DNA from: Gammaproteobacteria bacterium
GTDB taxonomy: Bacteria; Pseudomonadota; Gammaproteobacteria; Enterobacterales; Alteromonadaceae
Assembly (NCBI GenBank): GCA_017302255.1
Contig: JAFLDV010000002.1
Location: 124,001 to 188,000, forward strand
Reading direction: 5' to 3'
DNA: 64,000 nt
In this document: positions 43,877 to 54,200 of the stretch, in pieces
How positions within the stretch are numbered: position 1 is the first letter of the stretch
How the letters are laid out: every line of letters starts with the position of its first letter
Notes under the pieces: generated by a model
The model's database searches: none
What the model saw: only the letters and a program-made list of their open reading frames with translations
Told to the model about the DNA's origin: nothing
Made by a program: the position numbers and the translations under genes

Positions 43877-45394
43877 TTACTTGCTTTGTACTAGCGTGGT
43901 AACCCAGCGATTGATTAAAGGTCGACCAAGGCTACTGGCGTTCTTGGCATTAACGATGGCGACAAATACATAAGGTCGTTGCTGTTGATCCCAAACGTAA
44001 CCGGCAATTGCTGTGACGTTGCGCAGGGTTCCGGTTTTTAGCCTTGCTTGATTCAGTACGGGTGTTTGTTGAAAACGCTGGCGAATGGTGCCGTCTTGCC
44101 CTGCTAGTGGCAGACTGCTGATAAATTCCGGTGCCCAAGGTTGTCGCCAGTTGTAAGCCAGAATCGCCGCTAATTGCTCTGCTGACAGTTGTGCTGTGCG
44201 CGATAAACCGGAGCCATTATCGAGTTGCATGCCCTTGGTGTTGATTTGGTTTTGGCTAAGCCACAACAGCACTTGTTGTTCTGCTTGCGCTAAGGTCAAG
44301 TCGGTTGCGTTATTGCTCGGGTTGGCTAGGCGCTGAAACAATAACTGCGCGAGACCATTATCGGATTCTTTGTTCAGCTGGTGAACTAACTGCGGTAATG
44401 GTCGACTGTAATGCCGAGCTAGCAGCTGATAATTGTCCGGAGTTTTGCCAAATTGCAAAGCGCCAAAGCCAGTGCCGCCGAGTTGTTGCCAGCTGGTACG
44501 CAGTGCTAGTTCCAAGGTTACATCCTGACTAAATACTGCTTGGTTGCGCTCAAACAGACAATCCCGCGGAAAAGCGCCACGTACCACTAAATGTGCTGCC
44601 TGCGTTGTTTGTGGAACATTGGTTTTTATGGCTGCAGCTTGCTGTGAAGGCGGTTGGTAAAGCCACTGCCAGCCGTCGGTGTTGGCATTTTTACAAGGCG
44701 CATCGGTTATCGATAATTCGCTTTTTACGTGGAGAGCCTGCCAGTGCGGGATCAACAGTACCTTCGCCGCACTCCCCTCGGAAGTTGCTGTGCTCTGACG
44801 GCTGTCAACGCGCACTTGCAGCATATTACGGCCAAGCGGCAAAGCATCAGGTTGGTAGTTGTAATAGGCTTGGGGTGACTGATCAAAGGGTTCTTTTGGC
44901 GTCGGATCTGCAAAGAGACTGCGGTCAATCAAAATGCCGCCCTCGAGCGAATGAATGCCACGCGCCTGCAGTTGCTGCAACAACTCATAAAGTGTCGAGT
45001 AATCAAGGTCATAGTCGGCTAACCCACGCACAATCAGCGGTTGCTGCAAGCGACCAGTCGCCATATTTGCAAGATCTGACTTTGCCACTAACAGCTGAGT
45101 TTCACCGCGCCAACCTAAGCTGAGTTCGGCAAATGCTGCACTGGTGGTTACGATTTTCAGTGTTGAGGCAGGTTGCATCAGCGCATCCGCGCGATACAAC
45201 ACCGGCTTCCTTGGATTTTGCGATAGGGGAATAATGCTCAGCGCCACTTGTTCTGGTGCTAAGCCTGCTGCGGCAATATCTGTTGCTAAATCTGGGTATA
45301 AAGGTTGGCTGGCACAACCTGTCAGGGCGATGCTCACGAACCAAGCAAAGCTTGGTAGCCGTAGCCCGAAGGTGAACCAGCCAGCGATTTTCAC
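43877..45394 (-). CDS. dacB: D-alanyl-D-alanine carboxypeptidase/endopeptidase (PBP4 type), lipoprotein
   Basis: 505 residues. Active-site S77-T-L-K80, SxN motif in ESDNGLAQLLF, and KTG in LKTGTLRN, the three penicillin-binding motifs of the S13 family. Unusually the signal ends in a lipobox (IALTGC, Cys27), so it should be membrane-anchored; E. coli PBP4 is soluble. It removes terminal D-Ala and can cut DD-crosslinks. The start overlaps the upstream L,D-transpeptidase-family gene by 4 bp. Confidence 0.93.
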   Translation of the reverse strand: MKIAGWFTFGLRLPSFAWFVSIALTGCASQPLYPDLATDIAAAGLAPEQVALSIIPLSQNPRKPVLYRADALMQPASTLKIVTTSAAFAELSLGWRGETQLLVAKSDLANMATGRLQQPLIVRGLADYDLDYSTLYELLQQLQARGIHSLEGGILIDRSLFADPTPKEPFDQSPQAYYNYQPDALPLGRNMLQVRVDSRQSTATSEGSAAKVLLIPHWQALHVKSELSITDAPCKNANTDGWQWLYQPPSQQAAAIKTNVPQTTQAAHLVVRGAFPRDCLFERNQAVFSQDVTLELALRTSWQQLGGTGFGALQFGKTPDNYQLLARHYSRPLPQLVHQLNKESDNGLAQLLFQRLANPSNNATDLTLAQAEQQVLLWLSQNQINTKGMQLDNGSGLSRTAQLSAEQLAAILAYNWRQPWAPEFISSLPLAGQDGTIRQRFQQTPVLNQARLKTGTLRNVTAIAGYVWDQQQRPYVFVAIVNAKNASSLGRPLINRWVTTLVQSK

Positions 45395-46164
45395 TGCGCT
45401 AATGCCGGTAAGTGCCAGCTACTGCGACGAGCTTCATACTCGGCAGCAGGAAGTAATAAGTACACCGGTTTTGCTTCTGGTTTTAGCCAAGCAAACAAAG
45501 CTGTCAATTCGCTATCAGGTAACGCGGTACAGCCTGCCGTTGCCGTTTTTTCTGGCACAATTTGATGCATGAAAATACAGCTACCAGCACCAGGTTGGCT
45601 ACGCGGATTGTGGTCGATAAATAAACCCCGAAGATAGGAATTGTCAGGTGTTGCTGCCAAATCACGACGCATTGGTTCGGTAGTGCCTTTGGTCATGTTT
45701 TTCGGATACTTACTAATATCAACAATTTGGTTGTACAGCGGTGAGCTTGGAATATCGATGCAATAGTGATTTTTCCGCATTGCTAAATACGGCATTGCAC
45801 CCGGTGCATCAGCATCAGCACCAAAGCTACCGCTCAAACGGAACATGCCTGCCGGCGCTTTGCCATCGCCTTCTAGTTTTTGTTGGCCGGTTTGAAGCGG
45901 ATGCAAACCTATCCCCCAAGCCAAACCACTGCGACCTACAATAACTTCCGCACGAAGTTCGTCGGCCTGCCAGCGGTCATTATAACCCCGGGTAAATGTT
46001 TGCATTTTACCAGTAGTGCTATCCCAGTTCTCGGTGATAACTACAACCAGTTGCTGGCTGTCACCAGGGATCACCGCATGAGCACCTGGAGCAACGAACA
46101 CCAGCGCTAATACTATCGACAAGCAACCATAGGTTTTTTCAAGCAGCCTTTGTATACTCAACAC
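45391..46164 (-). CDS. L,D-transpeptidase-family (YkuD-like) murein protein
   Basis: 257 residues from a GTG start, which has AAGGA 6 nt upstream. Signal peptide SIVLALVFVAPGAHA. The catalytic block FMHQIVPEKTATAGCTAL carries the His and the SxGC-like Cys of the YkuD fold, with GLFIDHNPRSQPGAGSC before it. It probably makes or edits 3-3 or lipoprotein links in murein, or is a related amidase-like branch. Coupled to dacB by a 4-bp overlap. Only 29 bp separate its start from the divergent NlpC/P60 gene. Confidence 0.85.
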   Translation of the reverse strand: MLSIQRLLEKTYGCLSIVLALVFVAPGAHAVIPGDSQQLVVVITENWDSTTGKMQTFTRGYNDRWQADELRAEVIVGRSGLAWGIGLHPLQTGQQKLEGDGKAPAGMFRLSGSFGADADAPGAMPYLAMRKNHYCIDIPSSPLYNQIVDISKYPKNMTKGTTEPMRRDLAATPDNSYLRGLFIDHNPRSQPGAGSCIFMHQIVPEKTATAGCTALPDSELTALFAWLKPEAKPVYLLLPAAEYEARRSSWHLPALAQ

Positions 46165-46193
46165 GAATTTTCCTTACCAAGCTGAGTGGCCGG

Positions 46194-47600
46194 ATGCACA
46201 AATTTGCCTGGATTCTGAGGCACAGTACTTGTGGCCTCTGTTTGTTAATGTTTTTGCACAGTGTGTCTGCTGCAACAACCCAATTAGCTGTTGCAATTCA
46301 GATCCCTATGTTGACTGAAGCCAAGCTCAATGGCAATTTTTGGATCCAACAATTAGCAAATTCTGACCAACTGCTATTAACCGCTGCCGAGCAGCGTCAA
46401 TGGCAACAACAATTGGTGACTGCCGATTTCCTGCATCCCTTTGACACACTGAAAACACAATACAGTGCCAACGAGTTACAAGCAATTGTGCAAAAAGTCA
46501 GCGCCATCCCGTCGGCACCGCGGTTTTTTGCGGATGGTCGTGCGGTAACTGCCGAAGATTATCGCAACTGGCAACAACAAATGGCGGTATCTAAAGGCAA
46601 TACCACCATCACAGTGCAATATGCGCTAGTGACCCGCCGCGCTAATGTTCGTCGTTTTCCAACCATGGAATTGCTCACCAACAGTAGCTTGGATCCTGAT
46701 CTTGACCGACTGCAGGAAACCGCGTTATTTGTTGGCCAGTGGCTGCAGGTATTGCACTATAGCCAAGATCGGCAATGGGCATTTGTGGTTACAGAACACT
46801 ACCGAGGCTGGATGCAAGTTACTGATTTTGCAATGACTGATCGTCAAACCATTACAAAGTTTCTAGCAAATCCACAGCGCTTAACAGTGACAGGTGCAAA
46901 GGTTCAAACCAATGTGACGCCAGAGCTGCCAAGTGTCTCAGCGGTATCACTGGATATGGGGGTAAAGCTACCTTTATTGCCAACACCGGACACTTTGGTT
47001 AATGGCCAACACCCGTCGTTTAGTTATGTTGTGCAGTTGCCAACACGTGCAGCTGATGGCCGTTTGCAGCTTTTCCCTGCATTAATCGCGCGTCATCATG
47101 ATGTACAAGTGGCAGCGTTGCCGTTTAATCAGCGCCAGCTTATTACGCAAGCCTTTAAGTTCTTAGGTGAGCGTTATGGTTGGGGGCACGGTTACCAAGG
47201 TCGTGATTGTTCGGGATTTATTCGTGATATTTATCAGACTTTTGGGCTTAATCTGCCGCGAAATACTGCTGAGCAAGCAAAAATGCCAGCGCCGCACAGT
47301 TTGGATATCTCGGCTTGGTCTGTAGCGGGCAAACTCAGTCAACTCAAACGCAGCCAATCTGGGGATTTGTTGTTTATTCCCGGTCACGTAATGATGGTGC
47401 TTGGGGTCATTGATGGTGAAGTTTGGGTGATCCATGATGCCAACGGCTTGTCGCTTCGAACCAGCGATGGCCAATTTGTCCACAGTAAATTGAACGGGGT
47501 ATCGGTCACGCCATTGTCAGTGTTGATGGTGTCGGAAACTGAGAGTTATATTGATGTGATGACGACTATTCAGCGGCTTAGCGCTCAGCCTTTGCGTTAG
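46194..47600 (+). CDS. NlpC/P60 endopeptidase with SH3-like domain (YkfC-like)
   Basis: 468 residues. Signal peptide STCGLCLLMFLHSVSA. N-terminal NlpC_P60-associated helical region, then SH3b-like parts (VTRRANVRRFPTM, YRGWMQVTDF). The C-terminal catalytic domain has Cys in YQGRDCSGFIRDIY and His in IPGHVMMVLG. Family enzymes cut between D-Glu and diamino acid in murein peptides. The next gene, 26 bp downstream, is a dipeptide epimerase acting on L-Ala-Glu, matching the ykfC/ykfB logic of Bacillus. The operon therefore probably recycles murein peptides. Confidence 0.92.
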   Translation: MHKFAWILRHSTCGLCLLMFLHSVSAATTQLAVAIQIPMLTEAKLNGNFWIQQLANSDQLLLTAAEQRQWQQQLVTADFLHPFDTLKTQYSANELQAIVQKVSAIPSAPRFFADGRAVTAEDYRNWQQQMAVSKGNTTITVQYALVTRRANVRRFPTMELLTNSSLDPDLDRLQETALFVGQWLQVLHYSQDRQWAFVVTEHYRGWMQVTDFAMTDRQTITKFLANPQRLTVTGAKVQTNVTPELPSVSAVSLDMGVKLPLLPTPDTLVNGQHPSFSYVVQLPTRAADGRLQLFPALIARHHDVQVAALPFNQRQLITQAFKFLGERYGWGHGYQGRDCSGFIRDIYQTFGLNLPRNTAEQAKMPAPHSLDISAWSVAGKLSQLKRSQSGDLLFIPGHVMMVLGVIDGEVWVIHDANGLSLRTSDGQFVHSKLNGVSVTPLSVLMVSETESYIDVMTTIQRLSAQPLR

Positions 47601-47626
47601 TAACGGTTTGTTTGATTGGAGTATTT

Positions 47627-48736
47627 ATGCAGATTGTTGAGATTGAAACCTATCGCTTGCAGGTGCCGCTGCGAACCCCGTTTAAAACTGCTTTGCGCAC
47701 AGTCAATGCAGTAGAAGATCTCGTCGTCAGAGTAGTGCTGGATAATGGTCTAGTGGGTTTTGGCGAGGCTGCGCCAACGCTTGTCATCACCGGCGACAGT
47801 CTGCATTCCATGCATGCGGTGATCCATCAAGTGTTTAAACCGCTGTTAGTCGGTCGCTCGATAAGCGATTTTAATGGCTTACTGAAATTAGTGCAGCAAG
47901 CAGTCGTAGCGAACCGCAGTGCAAAGGCTGCGCTAGAAATTGCGTTATATGATGTTCGTGCCCGTTCATTAGGGCTGCCGCTTTATCAGTTGTTAGGCGG
48001 TGGGGTAAGTGAACTGCAAACCGATATTACCATCAGTGTGAATCCTGTAGCGCAGATGGTTGAAGACGCGCAAAACGCGGTTGCTCGAGGTTATCAGCAC
48101 TTGAAAATTAAGCTTGGAACCGACGCGCATTTAGATGTCGCTCGTGTCAAAGCAATTGCTGCTGCCGTGCCTGCTACGGTGAAACTGCGTTTGGATGCTA
48201 ACCAAGCTTGGACCGCCAAGCAAAGCATCAATTTGATGCAGCAACTAGAAGCCGCGGGCATTGTCGCAGAACTGTTAGAACAACCTGTTGCGGCTGCCGA
48301 TTTGGCCGGGCTGCATGCAGTAACTGCGGCCATCGCCACACCTGTGTTGGCGGATGAAAGTGCCTTTGACCTCGCGCAAGTGCTGTCGATTTTGCAAGAT
48401 CGCAGCGCGGACATGATTAACATCAAACTGATGAAAACCGCAGGGATTAGCCAAGCACTACAAATCGCTCAGCTAGCCACAGCCTTTCGAGTCCCTTGCA
48501 TGATGGGATCCATGTTGGAATCATCGATTAGTGTTGCCGCGGCCGCGCATGTCGCCTCAGCTTGTGGCATAAGTGTGCTCGACCTTGATGGGCCTGAACT
48601 CTGTCAGTTTGATCCTGCAGCTGCGCTAAGCAGCACTGTGACGCAATTCTCCGGGCCAACCATTCGGCTTAATCAAACGCCGGGGCTTGGTATCGACAAC
48701 GTTCAAGGGTTGCAGCTTTGGCCTTGGCAAGTGTGA
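47627..48736 (+). CDS. Dipeptide epimerase (L-Ala-D/L-Glu epimerase type), enolase superfamily
   Basis: 369 residues from the ATG at 47627 (GGAG 5 nt upstream). Muconate-lactonizing-type barrel: KIKLGTD supplies the KxK base, RLDANQAW and ELLEQPV and VLADES are metal ligands, and NIKLMKTAG supplies the second Lys. The enzyme converts L-Ala-D-Glu to L-Ala-L-Glu so that peptidases can use it. It overlaps the convergent pbpC end by 34 bp. Substrate assignment is inferred from family and from the NlpC/P60 neighbour. Confidence 0.93.
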   Translation: MQIVEIETYRLQVPLRTPFKTALRTVNAVEDLVVRVVLDNGLVGFGEAAPTLVITGDSLHSMHAVIHQVFKPLLVGRSISDFNGLLKLVQQAVVANRSAKAALEIALYDVRARSLGLPLYQLLGGGVSELQTDITISVNPVAQMVEDAQNAVARGYQHLKIKLGTDAHLDVARVKAIAAAVPATVKLRLDANQAWTAKQSINLMQQLEAAGIVAELLEQPVAAADLAGLHAVTAAIATPVLADESAFDLAQVLSILQDRSADMINIKLMKTAGISQALQIAQLATAFRVPCMMGSMLESSISVAAAAHVASACGISVLDLDGPELCQFDPAAALSSTVTQFSGPTIRLNQTPGLGIDNVQGLQLWPWQV

Positions 48737-51204
48737 GTTGGCTCGTCACCAAGAATAGTAAACGGTTGCTCTAATCGACTGCCATCGTTGGCGGTCAGCA
48801 CCAAAAGATGTTGGCCGGGTGCCGCTTGCACCGGCATCTGGTGTGGTGCGCTCGTTTGGCCTAAATACGTTTCGTCGAGGTGCCAGTAAATTTGCGCTTG
48901 CTTGTCTCGATGAATGGCTCGGAAAATACTTTGCCCAAGTTTGCCATCCAGTTGCAGCGGCAAGCGAATTTGCGCACCGTGAACCGGATATAACAAATCC
49001 ATTTGTTGTTGGGCAATTTGCTCGCAGCCCGGCCAAGTCGGCGGCACGCCTTGATATTCTGGATGTTGCGGTTGGTAGAAATAGGCCATGGCGACTGGCA
49101 AAATCAAGCGCGTACGGGGTTGTCTAGGCACTTCGAGCGCACATCCTGCAGGTAGCTGAAAACGGCCGCTTGGATCTAACCAAAGTTGTTGCTGATAACT
49201 ATGCGGACTTTTAAGTTGGCTGGCGATTGGCATGTCAGTTAATGCCGTTTGGCATTGCCAGCGGGTACGATAGCCGTCAGATGCACAGATCTCCTGCTGA
49301 CGCAGTGCTAACAGCGGTTTCATCAACCAAGGTGAATCTGGCAATAGCCGGAAGCTGTCGAACAATATTGGGCCGGCACTGCGTGCTCCACCCAAAATGG
49401 CGGCCGGCGAACCATCAGCGTTGCCAGTCCAAACCCCAATTGTATACTGACCATTCATTCCTACGGCCCATGCGTCGCGAAGGCCAAAGCTAGTGCCGGT
49501 TTTCCAAGCAATTTTTTGGCTACGGACGTAGTCTCGCCATGAGCCTTCCGACTCAGGTCGTTCCACTTCTAGCAAGGCGTCGAGAGTCAGATATGCGGCC
49601 CCTGCACTGATCGGCAAGTTGATGGCATCTAGAGGTGCACCGCCTTCTTTGCGGTTATTAGCCGTGGACAAGTTCTGCGGCCTTGCTCCAAAACGTAGCG
49701 GCAGAGCTGGAATTGTCGCCTGTGGTTTTGCCGCTAAGTGCACCATTGCTGCATAACTGCGGGTTAAATCAAACAAGGTCGCTTCCGCGCCGCCGAGGAT
49801 CAGGGATAATCCGTAGTGATCAGCGCCTTTGTTGATGGTGGTTAGCCCAAAGGATTGTAATTGTTGGCGAAAACGTCCAACCCCATATTGATACAACATC
49901 CGCACCGCCGGCACATTCAGCGATTGCGCTAAAGCTTCAGACGCTTTTGCGGCGCCACGAAATTGTAAGTCGAAGTTCACTGGAGCATAACCGCCAAACT
50001 GGCTTGGCACGTCCGGTAACAAGGATTGTGGGGTCATCAAGCCATCATCCAACATCAGAGCATATAAAAATGGCTTGAGAATACTGCCAGTCGAACGGCG
50101 ACTTTGGATGATGTCGACTGAAGCGCCATCGCCGCTGCCGATATTGCCGACGTAAGCGCGGATCTTCATCTGTTGATGGTCAATGATCAGCACTGCACCA
50201 TTGGCGACTCCAGATACCGCTAGACTGCGAGCTTGTCTTGTTAATAGCTCATTGAGTTGAATTTGTAGTTGCCGATCGAGATCAGTATAAAACAGCGCTT
50301 GTTTTGGGTTACGAGCCATTAGCGTGTTTAGCAGATGGGGCGCTAATGCTGGCCAGCCGGCCGGTTTGACTGGTATCGGTTCTAACAACGCAAGTTTTAA
50401 GTCAGTTTCATCAAAATGGCCTTGGGCATAGAGTTTTTGCAATAAACGGTCGCGTTTTTGTTGCAGTAAATCCGCTCGGCGGCCCGGATGAATTAAGCCT
50501 GGGCTATTTGGCAACACTGCCAATAATGCGGCTTCACTCCAACTTAGTGCGGCGGGCTCACGGCCAAAGTACCACCAACTGGCCGCAGTCAGACCGACGA
50601 TGTTGCCGCCATAGGGAGCATTATTGGCATACAGTTGCAGGATTTGCGCTTTGTCAAAATGCCATTCTAGTTGCAGCGCTAATTCGGTTTCGCGCAGTTT
50701 TTGTTGCAGATTGCGGGTTTGATTACCGTACAACAAGCGTGCGACTTGCATGGTGATGGTGCTGGCGCCGCTTTTTACTTGACCGGCATTGAGGTTGCCC
50801 CAAGTAGCCCGCAATACCGCCAGCGGGTTGATACCTGGATGTTGATAGAAATACTGATCTTCAAAGGTCAGTAATGCGGTTTCGTAACGCCTTGGCAATG
50901 TTGTTGTTTCAAGCGGTTTGCCTTGAGTTTGCGTTGTAGCCATTGCCGACGAAGCTGGTGGATCAGCTGGCAAATGCTTTGGCTGATAAGGCAAGCGCCA
51001 TTGCTGATCCGCAGCGATATGCAAATCCAGCAGCTGTCCTTGTTGATCAAATAATGCTTTGGCCCATAACGGATTGAGCATCCGTTCGGGCCAAATTGGC
51101 TGTTGCAGTTTATAGATAGCCAGCAACAAGAGACTGGCTATTACACTGATAACATACCGGCGCAATAACGGAGGACTTGGGATTGTCCTGCTATCGTTAT
51201 TCAT
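48703..51204 (-). CDS. pbpC: Penicillin-binding protein 1C
   Basis: 833 residues. Short cytoplasmic tail and TM helix (YVISVIASLLLLAIY), then a GT51 glycosyltransferase domain (FEDQYFYQHPGINPLAVLRA with the catalytic Glu, GASTITMQVARLL). The transpeptidase domain has STGSILKPF (Ser-Ile-Leu-Lys) and WKTGTS. The C-terminal BiPBP_C beta domain ends the protein. In E. coli PBP1C pairs with YfhM, encoded here 8 bp upstream, and this is preserved. It polymerises glycan and may repair the wall. Its 3' end overlaps the convergent epimerase gene. Confidence 0.96.
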   Translation of the reverse strand: MNNDSRTIPSPPLLRRYVISVIASLLLLAIYKLQQPIWPERMLNPLWAKALFDQQGQLLDLHIAADQQWRLPYQPKHLPADPPASSAMATTQTQGKPLETTTLPRRYETALLTFEDQYFYQHPGINPLAVLRATWGNLNAGQVKSGASTITMQVARLLYGNQTRNLQQKLRETELALQLEWHFDKAQILQLYANNAPYGGNIVGLTAASWWYFGREPAALSWSEAALLAVLPNSPGLIHPGRRADLLQQKRDRLLQKLYAQGHFDETDLKLALLEPIPVKPAGWPALAPHLLNTLMARNPKQALFYTDLDRQLQIQLNELLTRQARSLAVSGVANGAVLIIDHQQMKIRAYVGNIGSGDGASVDIIQSRRSTGSILKPFLYALMLDDGLMTPQSLLPDVPSQFGGYAPVNFDLQFRGAAKASEALAQSLNVPAVRMLYQYGVGRFRQQLQSFGLTTINKGADHYGLSLILGGAEATLFDLTRSYAAMVHLAAKPQATIPALPLRFGARPQNLSTANNRKEGGAPLDAINLPISAGAAYLTLDALLEVERPESEGSWRDYVRSQKIAWKTGTSFGLRDAWAVGMNGQYTIGVWTGNADGSPAAILGGARSAGPILFDSFRLLPDSPWLMKPLLALRQQEICASDGYRTRWQCQTALTDMPIASQLKSPHSYQQQLWLDPSGRFQLPAGCALEVPRQPRTRLILPVAMAYFYQPQHPEYQGVPPTWPGCEQIAQQQMDLLYPVHGAQIRLPLQLDGKLGQSIFRAIHRDKQAQIYWHLDETYLGQTSAPHQMPVQAAPGQHLLVLTANDGSRLEQPFTILGDEPTHTCQGQSCNP

Positions 51205-51212
51205 GGCACTAC

Positions 51213-54200
51213 TCAGGGCTTCACCTCAACCCAGCTGCCGGCATTGTTGGCGCGGGTTTTAGTGTCATACATTGAGTTTGCTTGCCATGCAGGCAAGTAA
51301 TAACGGCCCACAAAACTAGCATTTAATGTGACTTTGATTACTATGCGAGCCGAACTGCCGCTTGCTGCCAATGAATAGAAGCTATTGACTCTGTCATCAC
51401 CTGCATATTGATGGCTTAGCTGTGCTGACAAGGTATCTTCGGCAAGCCCAGTATTGCGCAGTTGCCAGCCTGCAGGGAATACTTGTTGTAAGGACAGATC
51501 TTGCAAAATACGGCCGGACAGGTTCGCGACTTCGACGACGGCAATAAAATCAGTGCCTTGCTTAATTGAGCTGGCATCAATTGGCGTGCCATCAAGTGCG
51601 GTAAATCGAGTTTGTAAACTTAAGCCTTGCGCACTGGCTTTTTCTTCGCCCGGAGCAGGCACCCCTTGTTGGGTCAAAGTTAGATATAAGTCCGCTTTAC
51701 CGGCGTTAGTGACCGCAAAACTATCCGTTTGATAAGTCGTTAGCTCGTCAGTAAATGCTTGGTCTGCGATTTGCCAATCCGCTGCGACATCACCGTTTTT
51801 CACACTGAGTTGCGCAGGTTCACTGTGCTGACTGCCACCAAATTGCTGCATTAAAGCTGCCGAAGCCCAAGCATTTTCCATGGTGTTGTAGTAGTAAGTG
51901 TCGTTACGCAGTTTGTCCGCCAACTGCAGCGCAATTTGCCAGCGCTGTTGTGATTGTTGCAACGCACTTGCTAGCTCCAGTTGAATGACTTGGCGAATCA
52001 TTTCAGAATCTAGCACCCCGCCGAGGCTTTCATGCTGAGTAATTCCGCCATGTTGTTGCAGAGTCACTGCAATATCCTGCAGGCTTTGTTCGGCATAGGC
52101 CAAGGCGAGCAAGTGGTGAGCAGTAGCGTGACTGTAAGCGGCTTGATTCAGTAAGTCTTCCCGTAACCGGTTCATTGCGCCAATGTTGGCTTGGTCGGCA
52201 ATGGCCAATAGCCACAAGCGCCATGCTTGTAGCGCTAAGCCATAGCTACTGCGATCATTGAAACTATTTGCCGTCTCTTTGGTGTGGTTGAGCCATTGCT
52301 TCAACATCACCGCATCGATGGCGTAGCCTTGTTGTTGAGCTCGCAGCATAAAGTAGCCAGCATACAAATTACCCCACTCTTCAACGCCAGTGCCGCGTGG
52401 CCAATAGCTAAATTGCCCGCTGCCCATTTGATATCTGCTGAGCTGTCTCAGATGCTGCTGGATCCGTTGTTGTAGCTTCGCCGCCTCTTCTGCACTTGGG
52501 GTTTGGTAGAAACTTTGGAACAATAATGGGAAGACTTTTGAGGTCGCTTGTTCCACGCACATAAACGGGTAGTCATTCAACGATAACTCAATACGTTTAA
52601 AACCAAAATCTGGGCTACGGCTTGCGCTTAGCCATTGTTTGTTGGTGCCAGCCATACCGATATTGGCGGCTTGTGGCTGCCACGATTCACCTGGTTTTAG
52701 CACCTTGCTGATGCTGCGTTGGATCGGTGAATTTGCAATTCGTACCGGCAGATCAATCACTTCTTTGGCGGTTAAATCGCCAGCTGTTGCGGTCACTGTC
52801 AGTTTACCCATGCCAGCCAATTCACCGGCTTTTATGCGTAACATCGCTGTTTGTTCACCAGCTTTAGTGAACTGCACCGTGCTTTCGGCAACTGTAGCTT
52901 TCAACAAATCATTGGTGGCCACACTGACTTTAACAGTTTGATTTTTCTCTTCGGTGAAAAACAGCGCTACCGGTAAGGCAAACTCCTCGTTGGTGCCAAT
53001 CACTCGCGGTACAGTGCTCAACAATGTTAAGGGTTGGCTGACCGTTAAGTTAGTTTCTTGTTGGCCATAGGCATAACCGTCACCAGCAACCACCATCAAG
53101 CGCACTGAGCCCATGTATGGCGGTAATTCGATCTCATGATCAGCGCTTGCACCAGCAGCTAACTCAAATGGACCGAAGAATTTCACGATTGGTTTAAAGC
53201 GTCGTTCCCGTTGGCCATCGCGTTTTGGAATTAACTCCGAACCACCCACGGCTAATAAGTGAGATAAATCAGCGCTGTAGGCACCCACCACATCGTCAAA
53301 CAAATCCCACGTTCTAACACCGAGTGCTTCGCGTTGATAGAGCGCAGCATGGGGCTCAGGCACGTGGAAATCGGTAATACCTAATAAGCCTTCATCGACC
53401 ATGGCAAGGGTGTAGCTCATCGCGCGACCTTGTTGCTCGCTGACGTTCACCACAAACTTGCTCTCTGGTTCTACTTCCGTTGGCGCTTTGATTTGCACTG
53501 CTAAATGGCTTTTCGGATCTGAGACTTGCAGGTTTAAAATGCCATAGCTGCGCAGAGGCGTATCATTCTGCCGATTCTGATGTGGCTGAATTTGCGTGAT
53601 GTAGGCATAAATGTTTGGTGTCATTTCCCGGGTCAGCGGGATTTCAATAAGGTCTTGGCCTTTCTGCACCTTCACCCAGCGTTTTGACTTAACGCTCGAA
53701 CCACCTTCAAGGGTTAATAACACCTCACGATCTGGGCCAGCTGGCAGATGGATTTTCGCCGTTTCGCCGACTTGATATGATTCTTTATCTGCGCTCAAAT
53801 CCAAGCGTGTTGCACCGTCGCGGCTGCTCGCATCGCCGTAACCCCAGCCGATATAAACTTCTTGGCTCGAGCAATGATTGACCGTTTCGCCTGAAGCATC
53901 ACAAGCACTCAAACGATACCGACCCGACGCATAATCTTTGCCGAACATTTGCCATTGGGCATGACCATTGGCGTCGGTAAATAGTTTGCGGCTTTCGGCC
54001 CGTTTTACTTCTTCATCACTGACATAATTGGCATTATTGGCATCATCGTTATCCCACCACCAACGCCATTTCAGCTCATGCAATTCAAGTTGGATTTCGC
54101 CGTCTTTGATCGGCTCGCCATTGGTATCGAGTAATACGAGGTCAATGCTCGCTGTGCCTTTTGGATCTAAAGATGAATTACGGATTTCTTGTGGTACCAA

